64,000 nt of DNA from Oceanobacillus sp. J11TS1 (GTDB lineage Bacteria > Bacillota > Bacilli > Bacillales > Amphibacillaceae), in the NCBI RefSeq assembly GCF_018333215.1, contig NZ_BORO01000020.1, positions 1 through 64,000 of the forward strand. The letters run 5' to 3'. Position numbers and translations under genes: made by a program. The stretch's first letter is position 1, and each line of letters begins with the position of its first letter. The notes under the pieces are model-generated. The model was not told the DNA's origin and did not search any database. It saw only the letters and a list, made by a program, of their open reading frames with translations. This document shows positions 16,527 to 23,468 of this stretch, one piece after another.

Positions 16527-17042
16527 ATGGAAACAGTGAATTTTTATAATCAAAGTAAATTTAAAGCTGACGTAGAGAAATTATACTTCGCTCAAAAAGA
16601 ACGAATACTACACCTCGTTCCAAACGCAGATATTCAACACGTCGGTAGCACTTCTATACCAAACAGTCTGACTAAGGGAGATATAGATATCCAGGTGCGT
16701 GTGAATCAAGAACAATTTACACAAGCGGTTCAAGCACTCTCTGCTGTGTACGATTCTAATGAGGGAAGTGTAAAAACAAATGAATTTAGGGCATTTAAAG
16801 ACGATGCAACTATCCCTCCTTTAGGTATACAACTGACTGTTAAAGGATCAGAGTTTGACTTCTTTTGGAAGTTTCGGGATGTCTTACTTCAAAATGATAA
16901 GTACAGAGTAGAGTATGATGAATTAAAGAGGAACTTTGAAGGATTGGAGATGGAAGCCTATAGAGAAGCAAAAAATCATTTCTTTAGCAGGGTAATGAGG
17001 ACGCCTGAGTTCAAGCAATTGAGAACTGAGATTGATAAGTAA
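16527..17042 (+). CDS. GrpB family (UPF0157) protein
   Basis: 171-residue member of the GrpB/UPF0157 family, which has a nucleotidyltransferase-like fold. The family signature is present as IQHVGSTSIPNSLTKGDIDIQV (residues about 32-53), where HVGSTS and the paired acidic residues are the conserved core. Biochemical role is unknown in general. The ATG at 16527 has AAAGGGGGAC upstream. May be cotranscribed with the preceding gene. Confidence 0.85.
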   Translation: METVNFYNQSKFKADVEKLYFAQKERILHLVPNADIQHVGSTSIPNSLTKGDIDIQVRVNQEQFTQAVQALSAVYDSNEGSVKTNEFRAFKDDATIPPLGIQLTVKGSEFDFFWKFRDVLLQNDKYRVEYDELKRNFEGLEMEAYREAKNHFFSRVMRTPEFKQLRTEIDK

Positions 17043-17094
17043 AAGATGTTTCTTTATATAATTTCTCAACTAACAAATGGGTGCTTTACTTTAA

Positions 17095-17868
17095 TAAGCT
17101 CCCATCATTTAAGTGTACACGGTCAATTTATACCTAACACTCCGGAATGGTTTCAATGGATAGGCAGAATTGCAATTCCGTTATTTATTTACTCTTGAAT
17201 TATCGGTTATCAATACACTTCTGACAAAACAAAGTACATCACCCGTTTATACCTGTTTACTTTGGGTATGGCAGTATTAAATCTAATTATCAATATTCTT
17301 TTTGATAATACCGGAATATATATAACAAATAATTTTTTTGCTCCTCTTTTTTAATTTTAATGTTCATCTACATTTTTGAAAAAAAACAGCTGAGATTTAT
17401 TGTATTCCTTGTCATATGGCAAATACTAGCTTTTCTAATCAGTATGTTCTTATAAGAGGGAATAAAATGGACTATTATTAGTGACGCTCCAGCTATTTAT
17501 CAATTTTTCGGTTCTATATTGGCAGTGTTTTCTTTGTAGAAGGTGGTCCTTCTTTTATACTATTTGGTTTGCTTCTTTATGTGAGTAGAAAATCCAAGAT
17601 CGGTATAAGCGTAGTGTTTATCTTATTCTCTATAATCTATTATGTGGTTTTTGCTAGTTGGGGACACATACCGGAATTCTTTGCATTTTACCTAATTCAA
17701 TTTGCTGGGTATCAATGGTTCATGATAGCAGCATTACCTTTGATATTGCTTTACAACGGTAAAAAAGGAATTGGATTGAAATACTTTTTCTATATTTTTT
17801 ATCCAGCACATATTATAATATTGTATTTTATTGGCATGTATTTATTGAAGTTACAAGGTATATTATAA
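17095..17868 (+). pseudogene. TraX-family membrane protein pseudogene
   Basis: Broken gene of the TraX type (acyltransferase-like membrane protein). A first part reads PNTPEWFQWIGRIAIPLFIY, is interrupted by a TGA at about 17198, and resumes IIGYQYTSDKTKYITRLYLF. After further stops and frame changes, the tail from about 17545 (EGGPSFILFGLLLYVSRKSK) to 17868 is open and ends with the conserved YNGKKG...KYFFYIFYPAH motif. At least one nonsense mutation and two frame changes make it inactive. The 99-codon tail has no RBS and should not be called a gene. Confidence 0.8.
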
Positions 17869-17904
17869 TGTTATATTTTTGCCATTTTCGGGTATAATAT
17901 AAAT

Positions 17905-18044
17905 AAGAAAGCATATAATAAAAAAACCGCACGGTGTATCAGCACCGCACGGTACAATAGACTGTATCTCGCATACGAGGAACAGCGTAAATTCAGTTAT
18001 AAAAATAACCCTATCGCCGTCCAAGCATATGAGGGTTATTTTTT
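17905..18044 (+). ncRNA. Antisense antitoxin RNA of copy 1
   Basis: Promoter TTATAT (17871-17876), 16-base spacer, TATAAT (17893-17898). The transcript would carry the stem ACCGCACGGTG/CACCGCACGGT and end at a hairpin (AAATAACCCT with AGGGTTATTT) followed by a T-tract, where it overlaps the 3' end of the toxin message. RatA/SR4-type antitoxins are arranged this way. Ends are inferred. Confidence 0.6.
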
Positions 18045-18045
18045 A

Positions 18046-18123
18046 TCATTTTTTTTCGGACATAATGAATGCCACTAATGATCCGAAAGAGACCATCAGT
18101 AATAAAGCAGTACCTATATCCGT
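18046..18123 (-). pseudogene. Holin-like type I toxin, start codon lost
   Basis: The frame reads TDIGTALLLMVSFGSLVAFI then MSEKK and stop, 25 codons, matching the intact copy at 37035-37121 almost residue for residue. The position of the initiator ATG is ACG, the codons upstream contain TGA in frame, and an A-tract with one extra base shortens the C-terminus. A GGGAGG site is still present and is paired with CCTCC in the leader. Without a canonical start the toxin is probably not made. Confidence 0.7.
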
Positions 18124-18311
18124 ACAGCGTCACCTCCCTTCTAAAAGGAGGGGTTAGAATACAACCCTTTCTTTATAGAAGGTAAGAACCGGAACTCTGC
18201 CCCTCATATGAATTATATCAGCCTATTGTTAAATTCAATTATAACATAGTTAGTAACCACCGAATGAAGTGTAGCCTTAAAATAAAGTTCGATCAAAATA
18301 TCTCACACATT

Positions 18312-18385
18312 CCGTATTACCATAAACAGAAAGAATCCATTTGGAATAGATTGATCAAAATGGATTCTTTCTCTATGGAGTACGG
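18312..18385. other. Long two-tier hairpin
   Basis: Inner perfect 15-bp arms (AGAAAGAATCCATTT, 18328-18342 and 18358-18372) with a 15-base loop, and an outer CCGTA/TACGG pair with CATA/TATG between. No T-tract on either side. It could be a bidirectional transcription stop for 18463-18747 or a remnant mobile hairpin. Confidence 0.5.
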
Positions 18386-18462
18386 GTCGATAAAAAAGAT
18401 TGATCACTTTCGGATGTAATATTCAATAATCGCGCCCGATACTTAAATAATTATTTTTAAGT

Positions 18463-18747
18463 TTATTTCTCTTTTATAAAATAAAACCCTTGTCCATTTT
18501 CTTGCGGTACAAATCCTGATAAAACTGATGAACCCTCCACCCTATCTTGTTCTTCAGCTGTTATAACTGTTTTAACATCTTTATCTTCAACGACCTTACT
18601 TTCACGTGATTCTTGTTCTTCTACTGTTAAAATTTTAATTTTATCCCCATCACTATCAACTTGTCCTTTTGCTGATACATCTGTAAAACCAATTGATATC
18701 GCAAGAACTCCTATAAAACCAAAAACCAAACCCGATTTCCTTTTCAT
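18463..18747 (-). CDS. Small secreted protein of unknown function
   Basis: 94 residues with a Sec signal peptide: basic MKRK, a hydrophobic core, then a VSA|KG cleavage-like site at about residue 26. The mature part is short, charged and rich in Glu/Asp/Lys. The segment VEEQESRES recurs as AEEQDRVEG, hinting at an internal repeat. RBS GGAGG lies upstream of the ATG at 18747. No family recognised. It stands alone in the accessory zone. Confidence 0.7.
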   Translation of the reverse strand: MKRKSGLVFGFIGVLAISIGFTDVSAKGQVDSDGDKIKILTVEEQESRESKVVEDKDVKTVITAEEQDRVEGSSVLSGFVPQENGQGFYFIKEK

Positions 18748-18882
18748 AAAATCTCCTCCATTTCTTTAATAAAAAAACTACTATTACATTAGTGCTACAT
18801 TAACCTAATAACAATTATTCAAGTCTCTGTTATTTTCACAAAGTGTGATATCTAATTAGCTAGCCGGATTGTTGAATCGTGT

Positions 18883-19164
18883 TTATAGTCTAAGTCCTTT
18901 TTTCTTACTAACAGTTCCAATTAGAGTACCTATCCATATTCCCAAAAAAACAGTAATCGTAACAAATAATATTCCCACACCATCCCAGCCGCGAACGACT
19001 TCTTTACTGTAAATAATTATTCCAATACAGATTAAACTTAATACAGTAGAGATTAATAACAAAGCTTTTTTTGAAACTTTACGGGATATAAAAAAGAGGA
19101 TAATAGCAGCAGCAATCCCCATAAGCAATATAGGTGTCCATCCTTCTAACATTAATGCATTCAT
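18883..19164 (-). CDS. Small three-helix membrane protein, YesK-like
   Basis: 93 residues with three hydrophobic helices (about 10-27, 34-50, 60-82), a positively charged loop (SRKVSKK) and a basic tail SKKKGLRL. The VRGWDGVGI...FLGIWIGTLIG segment resembles the YesK family of Bacillus; that assignment is from memory. The ATG at 19164 has GGAGGGG upstream. Function unknown. Confidence 0.7.
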   Translation of the reverse strand: MNALMLEGWTPILLMGIAAAIILFFISRKVSKKALLLISTVLSLICIGIIIYSKEVVRGWDGVGILFVTITVFLGIWIGTLIGTVSKKKGLRL

Positions 19165-19606
19165 TTCGTCCCCTCCTACTTCTATATATATTCCATAGGT
19201 CCGTTAATTGAACGAAAACTCTGTTTAGTTAATCTCTTAATCTATTTTAACATACACAGCGAAATTTTATTCGAAACAATAAACTGAATACCCATTTAAA
19301 CAAAAAATGAGGATACCATGCTCATACATTGAACATGATACCCTCTAGTTAATTAAGACTATTTAAAATTTACTTGTTCCTGTTCTCCACGAAGTCTATT
19401 GTAAAATGATTTCTTTAATATTTTAATTAAACATCTAACCCTCACAATACGAAACGGTAGCATAGTACTAGTAACCGATAATTGTTTTTTTCTTAAAGTA
19501 AATTCCTCTCAAATTTAACATTGCAATTTATTTAAATATATGTGTAATATTGCAACATGAAGTGAATCAGCTTAAATTAAAAAAGGAGTCTATAAAATTA
19601 TGAAAG
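19165..19606. other. Gap with an orphan hairpin
   Basis: Contains one strong hairpin, GAGGATACCATGCTC (19309-19323) against GAACATGATACCCTC (19331-19345); on the minus strand it is followed by ATTTTTTG and would serve as a terminator, but no minus-strand gene lies directly before it. Otherwise nothing seen. Confidence 0.5.
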
Positions 19607-19771
19607 ATGTATTTGACTGTTTTCTTCTGCATGTTTGCAGCTGTCGCTTTAATATATATTGTTCCTAATTTAGCAAACATATTGGATGACTTACAAAGTG
19701 CTTTAAATTTAACCATTTTATTTCTTCTAGTAATTATATTAAAAACTTTATTCAACAACCAAAAGCAATAA
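19607..19771 (+). CDS. Small two-helix membrane protein
   Basis: 54 residues, MYLTVFFCMFAAVALIYIV then a short loop and LNLTILFLLVIILKTLF, ending NNQKQ: two predicted membrane helices. The RBS AAAAGGAG (19581-19588) is 18 bases from this ATG and 11 bases from an ATG at 19600 in a different frame that stops quickly. The original start may therefore have been at 19600 with a one-base indel since. The opposite-strand reading of 63 codons is a shadow. Confidence 0.5.
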   Translation: MYLTVFFCMFAAVALIYIVPNLANILDDLQSALNLTILFLLVIILKTLFNNQKQ

Positions 19772-19851
19772 ATATAGTAAGTAAATTACATAACAAAGCC
19801 GTGCAATACTTCTTCTAAGGTCGCTCGGCTCTTATAATAGAATAAGCGCAT

Positions 19852-19884
19852 AAAAAAATATCAAAGGTCTGTAACCCTTGATAT
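19852..19884 (-). terminator. tRNA operon terminator
   Basis: On the minus strand ATATCAAGGG pairs with CCTTTGATAT around a short loop and is followed by TTTTTTT, 20 bases after the last tRNA. Confidence 0.85.
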
Positions 19885-19903
19885 GAGTGGTTTTTACATA
19901 TGA

Positions 19904-19987
19904 TGCGGTCGGTGGGATTTGAACCCACACGGGTTATTCACCCACCAGGCCCTCAACCTGGCGCGTCTGCCATTCCGCCACGACCGC
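19904..19987 (-). tRNA. tRNA-Leu(GAG)
   Basis: Class II tRNA with acceptor GCGGTCG/CGACCGC, a long variable arm, anticodon loop TTGAGGG (anticodon GAG) and T-loop GTTCAAATC. The CCA end is not encoded. Last gene of the array; its counterpart in B. subtilis is trnS-leu2, the ICEBs1 attachment site. Confidence 0.95.
19945..19961. other. ICEBs1-like attB core inside tRNA-Leu(GAG)
   Basis: Minus strand CCAGGTTGAGGGCCTGG, the anticodon stem-loop. From memory the ICEBs1 core of B. subtilis is CTAGGTTGAGGGCCTAG, so this differs only by one compensated base pair. No second copy was seen in the window, so the site appears unoccupied. Confidence 0.5.
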
Positions 19988-20003
19988 GTGCTATAATGCT
20001 AAA

Positions 20004-20090
20004 TGGTGCGGATAAAGGGACTGAACCCCCACGTCCATAATGGACACTAGAGCCTGATTCTAGCGCGTCTGCCAATTCCGCCACATCCGC
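20004..20090 (-). tRNA. tRNA-Leu(CAG)
   Basis: Acceptor GCGGATG with TATCCGC, anticodon loop ATCAGGC (anticodon CAG), long variable arm, T-loop GTTCAGTCC, and encoded CCA. Confidence 0.93.
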
Positions 20091-20102
20091 AAAATATAAT
20101 GA

Positions 20103-20175
20103 TGAGCCATGAAGGATTCGAACCTTCGACCCTCTGATTAAAAGTCAGATGCTCTACCGACTGAGCTAATGGCTC
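20103..20175 (-). tRNA. tRNA-Lys(TTT)
   Basis: 73 bases; acceptor GAGCCAT/ATGGCTC, anticodon stem CTGAC with loop TTTTAAT, anticodon TTT; no encoded CCA. Confidence 0.95.
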
Positions 20176-20267
20176 TTATAGTTGATAAACCATCTTTGAT
20201 GTCCTATCAATAAAAAAATACTATTATGATTAATAGTATTATCATGTAATCCTTCTTAAAAGAAAAA

Positions 20268-20342
20268 TGGCTGGGCCACCAGGATTCGAACCTGGGGTAC
20301 ACGGGATCAAAACCCGATGCCTTACCGCTTGGCTATGGCCCA
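20268..20342 (-). tRNA. tRNA-Gln(TTG)
   Basis: Acceptor TGGGCCA/TGGCCCA, anticodon loop TTTTGAT (anticodon TTG), T-loop GTTCGAATC, encoded CCA. Confidence 0.95.
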
Positions 20343-20349
20343 ACTATAA

Positions 20350-20426
20350 TGGCGGTCCGGACGGGACTCGAACCCGCGACCTCCTGCGTGACAGGCAGGC
20401 ATTCTAACCAGCTGAACTACCGGACC
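20350..20426 (-). tRNA. tRNA-Asp(GTC)
   Basis: Acceptor GGTCCGG/CCGGACC, anticodon stem CCTGC with loop CTGTCAC (anticodon GTC), encoded CCA. This gene is extra compared with the trnS array I recall from B. subtilis. Confidence 0.95.
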
Positions 20427-20455
20427 AATTATTTATTTTAATTTTCAAAGGAAGA

Positions 20456-20527
20456 TGACCCGTACGGGATTCGAACCCGTGTTACCGCCGTGAAAGGGCG
20501 GTGTCTTAACCGCTTGACCAACGGGCC
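20456..20527 (-). tRNA. tRNA-Glu(TTC)
   Basis: 72 bases; acceptor GGCCCGT/ACGGGTC, anticodon loop CTTTCAC (anticodon TTC), no encoded CCA. Confidence 0.95.
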
Positions 20528-20543
20528 ATTATGTAAATAAAAA

Positions 20544-20634
20544 TGGCGGAGAAGGAGGGATTTGAACCCTCGCGCCGCTTACACGACCTACACCCTTAGC
20601 AGGGGCGCCTCTTCAGCCACTTGAGTACTTCTCC
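20544..20634 (-). tRNA. tRNA-Ser(GCT)
   Basis: Class II tRNA with acceptor GGAGAAG/CTTCTCC, anticodon loop CTGCTAA (anticodon GCT), extended variable arm and encoded CCA. Confidence 0.95.
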
Positions 20635-20639
20635 AATAA

Positions 20640-20714
20640 TGGCTCCACAGGTAGGATTCGAACCTACGACCGATCGGTTAACAGCCGATTGCTCTACCAC
20701 TGAGCTACTGTGGA
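20640..20714 (-). tRNA. tRNA-Asn(GTT)
   Basis: First gene of the array: acceptor TCCACAG/CTGTGGA, anticodon loop CTGTTAA (anticodon GTT), encoded CCA. Confidence 0.95.
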
Positions 20715-20772
20715 ATAAAAAAGTAATCAGTTACTTTCTATGTAATATATTGATTACGCAACAACAAGAATC

Positions 20773-20801
20773 ATCATACAATATATCTTGTTTTTTGTCA
20801 A
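20773..20801 (-). promoter_or_regulatory. tRNA array promoter
   Basis: Minus-strand TTGACA (20796-20801), 17-base spacer, TATGAT (20773-20778), about 60 bases before tRNA-Asn. Near-consensus, as expected for a stable-RNA promoter. Confidence 0.85.
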
Positions 20802-20979
20802 CAAAAACTTTTAAATTTCTTAAAAAGTTTTTTTCTGCTTAGAAAATCAATCAAAATTCAAAGCAATTCGACAATGTTGATCAACAAGCCTGTTTCAATT
20901 AAGAAAGCTGTCATTTCGTATCAACTCCATTAATTTATCATGGATATTATTAATCGTCAATACTTTTTTCAAAAAAAAA

Positions 20980-21432
20980 TTAAATTAGTCTTAACTTTCC
21001 TTTGCACTTCCCGCATCGATACCTGGTTATATCTACCCTTCTCATTCGTTTGTAGACAGTTTTACACTTTTGACATTCATAGGTATAGCGATACCGTTTC
21101 TGTTGTGAAGGAAGTGGTTTACAATGACGTGGGGATCCTGTTTTCGCTAACAGCTCTCTAAAATCTTTATCCCGGTGCTGGTATCCTTTCCCTTCAATAT
21201 GCAAGTGGTAATGACAGAGTTCATGTTTAATGATTCCGATCAGCTCTTCCTTTTCAAATTCCAAAGCATATTTCGGATTGAGTTCAATTAAACGTTTACT
21301 AGGAATGTATCTTCCGCCAGTTGTCCGCAAACGAGAATTAAAACAAACTTTATCAATAAATGGCTTATTGAAATAAGTCTCTGACAACTGATTTACTAAT
21401 TGATACAAATCTTTTTCGAGCATTGGGTTCAT
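20980..21432 (-). CDS. SprT-like zinc metalloprotease-fold protein
   Basis: 150 residues of the SprT family (B. subtilis YdcK). The zincin motif HELCHYH (HExxH) and a following His (HRDKDF) form the active-site zinc site, and a C-terminal zinc ribbon has CQKC and CGKC. Bacterial SprT function is unclear; the eukaryotic relative Spartan removes DNA-protein crosslinks. The ATG at 21432 follows GAGGTGAT; an in-frame GTG nine bases earlier would overlap that site. It sits between the tRNA array and tex, matching B. subtilis order apart from the catalase. Confidence 0.9.
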   Translation of the reverse strand: MNPMLEKDLYQLVNQLSETYFNKPFIDKVCFNSRLRTTGGRYIPSKRLIELNPKYALEFEKEELIGIIKHELCHYHLHIEGKGYQHRDKDFRELLAKTGSPRHCKPLPSQQKRYRYTYECQKCKTVYKRMRRVDITRYRCGKCKGKLRLI

Positions 21433-21857
21433 ATATATCACCTCAAAGAAAATAAAAATATAACTCCCTTGTGTGTTTAAAAAGGCTTACTTCTTGTATC
21501 TCGCATTACACTCAAAATCACTTTTTCCTTTTCGGGTTATTGCTCCCAGCAAAAAAAGAATAGTTAACTCAGGAGAACTTTATTCTATTTTAATAGGAAC
21601 CATACTAAAATTCAAATTCTCATTTAAATTATCTAATTGATAATACATAGAATAGTTAATATAGGAATACATTTCCTTATAAAAGAGGATAATGCACTTT
21701 TATTTATTGCTTATAAATACTATTATTACGGCTATTATAGCCTTTTAATCTGTTTCAAAGAAATGTCATATAAATAACACACAATAAAAATAGCAATCTA
21801 CTATTTATTATGTTATTATAATGATTGTATTTAATATATTTAGGGGGTAAACAATAT
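21433..21857. other. Intergenic region between sprT-like gene and catalase
   Basis: AT-rich, with no gene seen. It holds the PerR-box-like site of the catalase and an imperfect hairpin near 21555-21590 that on the minus strand ends in a T-tract. Confidence 0.5.
21816..21830 (+). promoter_or_regulatory. Putative PerR box of the catalase gene
   Basis: TTATAATGATTGTAT matches the PerR consensus TTATAATnATTATAA at 12 of 14 fixed positions and lies 28 bases before the catalase start. In B. subtilis PerR represses katA until peroxide is present. Confidence 0.6.
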
Positions 21858-23348
21858 ATGAGCGATAAAAGAAAAATGACTACTGCATTTGGTGCTCCTG
21901 TTCCAAATGATGATGATGTCAAAACGGCTGGTAAACGCGGACCACTTTTAATGGAAGACTTTTGGTTCCTTGAAAAACTTGCACATTTTGACCGTGAAGT
22001 AATTCCTGAACGCCGCATGCATGCAAAAGGTTCTGGAGCTTATGGAACATTAACCATTACAAATGATATTACGAAATATACAAAAGCAAAAATCTTCTCT
22101 GAAGTCGGGAAGAAAACAGACATGTTTATTCGTTTTTCTACAGTAGCTGGAGAACGCGGTGCAGCTGATGCTGAACGTGATATTCGCGGAACAGCGATGA
22201 AATTCTATACAGAAGAAGGTAACTGGGATTTAGTTGGTAATAATACTCCTGTATTCTTCATGAGGGATCCAAAACGCTTCCCTGACTTAAACCATGTTGT
22301 AAAACGTGATCCAAAAACAAACATGCACAGCCCTGAAGCAAATTGGGATTTCTGGACTAACTTACCAGAAGCACTTCACCAAGTTACCGTTGTTATGTCA
22401 GACCGCGGGATTCCAAAAACATACCGTCATATGCATCTATTCGGTAGTCATGCGTACAGCTTATATAACGCAGACAACGAACGCGTGTGGGTAAAATTCC
22501 ATTTCAAAACGGAACAAGGAATTCAAAACCTTACAAATGAAGAAGCTGAAAAAATTGTCGGCTCAGATCGAGATAGTCATCAACGTGATCTATATGAAGC
22601 CATTGAATCAGGCAATTTCCCTAAATGGAAAATGTACATTCAAGTGATGACAGAAGAAGAAGCTAAAAACATGCCTTACAACCCATTTGACTTAACAAAA
22701 GTATGGTATAAAGATCAATTCCCGCTTATTGAAGTTGGTGAATTAGAGCTTAATAAAAACCCTGAAAACTATCATGAAGAGGTAGAACAGGCAGCATTCG
22801 CTCCAACTAACATCGTTCCTGGAATTGGTTTCTCTCCAGATAAAATGTTACAAGGTCGTCTATTCTCTTATGGGGATGCACAGCGTTATCGTCTAGGTGT
22901 TAACCATTGGCAAATCCCTGTTAACTATCCGAAAAACGCGAAAAACTTCCATCCATACCATCGTGACGGAGCAATGCGCGTTATCCCTTACACAGGTGGA
23001 CAAGTTAGCTATAGCCCGAACCAATACGGCGAGTGGGAAGATAGCAAAGAGCATCAAGAGCCTGCATTACAGCTAGGTGCTGATGTTGATTATTATGACT
23101 TTGATGAGGATGATAGTCTTTACTACGAACAACCTGGTAAGCTATTCCGCTTAATGTCTGATAAACAGAAAGAGTTGCTTTTCCAAAACACAGCAAATGA
23201 TATGGCTCCAGTTTCCAAAACAGTGAAACTTCGTCATATCAACAATTGCTACAAAGCTGACCCAGATTACGGTAAAGGCGTGGCAGCAGCAATGGGTATT
23301 TCTCTTGATGAAATCGAAGCTGCAAACGAAACAACTGTTAAGCAATAA
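21858..23348 (+). CDS. katA: Haem catalase (KatA-like, small-subunit clade)
   Basis: Monofunctional haem catalase breaking hydrogen peroxide into water and oxygen, 496 residues, typical of small-subunit clade 3. Distal His lies in [12 protein letters not shown], the essential Asn in VGNNTPVFF, and the proximal haem Tyr in [14 protein letters not shown]. The ATG at 21858 has TAGGGGGTAA upstream. A PerR-like box lies before it. It interrupts the sprT-tex neighbourhood found in B. subtilis, so it was probably inserted or rearranged here. Confidence 0.95.
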   Translation: MSDKRKMTTAFGAPVPNDDDVKTAGKRGPLLMEDFWFLEKLAHFDREVIPERRMHAKGSGAYGTLTITNDITKYTKAKIFSEVGKKTDMFIRFSTVAGERGAADAERDIRGTAMKFYTEEGNWDLVGNNTPVFFMRDPKRFPDLNHVVKRDPKTNMHSPEANWDFWTNLPEALHQVTVVMSDRGIPKTYRHMHLFGSHAYSLYNADNERVWVKFHFKTEQGIQNLTNEEAEKIVGSDRDSHQRDLYEAIESGNFPKWKMYIQVMTEEEAKNMPYNPFDLTKVWYKDQFPLIEVGELELNKNPENYHEEVEQAAFAPTNIVPGIGFSPDKMLQGRLFSYGDAQRYRLGVNHWQIPVNYPKNAKNFHPYHRDGAMRVIPYTGGQVSYSPNQYGEWEDSKEHQEPALQLGADVDYYDFDEDDSLYYEQPGKLFRLMSDKQKELLFQNTANDMAPVSKTVKLRHINNCYKADPDYGKGVAAAMGISLDEIEAANETTVKQ

Positions 23349-23360
23349 CAGTTCATCATA

Positions 23361-23407
23361 AAGAAGGTCTCCCCTTATAGCAGTATAAGGGGAGATCTTC
23401 TTTTTAT
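23361..23407 (+). terminator. Catalase terminator
   Basis: 18-bp stem (AAGAAGGTCTCCCCTTAT, one G-T pair) with a 6-base loop, then TTTTTAT. Confidence 0.92.
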
Positions 23408-23416
23408 ATCTATATA

Positions 23417-23452
23417 GAAAAAGGAACTTCCCAGTTTAGAAGTTCCTTTTTC
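23417..23452. terminator. Bidirectional terminator, mainly for tex
   Basis: AAAAAGGAACTTC with its exact complement around an 8-base loop; T-tracts on both strands. Lies 17 bases beyond the tex stop. Confidence 0.85.
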
Positions 23453-23468
23453 TTATTTATTATTATTT

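Larger units (their letters stand above)
17862..18268. repeat. Type I toxin-antitoxin locus, copy 1 (repeat of 36862-37254)
   Basis: About 400 bases that align through most of their length with 36862-37254: antitoxin promoter, GC stem-loop, shared bidirectional terminator, toxin reading frame, 5' leader and toxin promoter (minus-strand TATAAT at 18212-18217). Both copies have the same orientation. Confidence 0.85.

Noticed and set aside
17569-17868. 99-codon membrane protein frame
   Set aside because: It is the C-terminal end of the broken TraX gene and has no start signal of its own.
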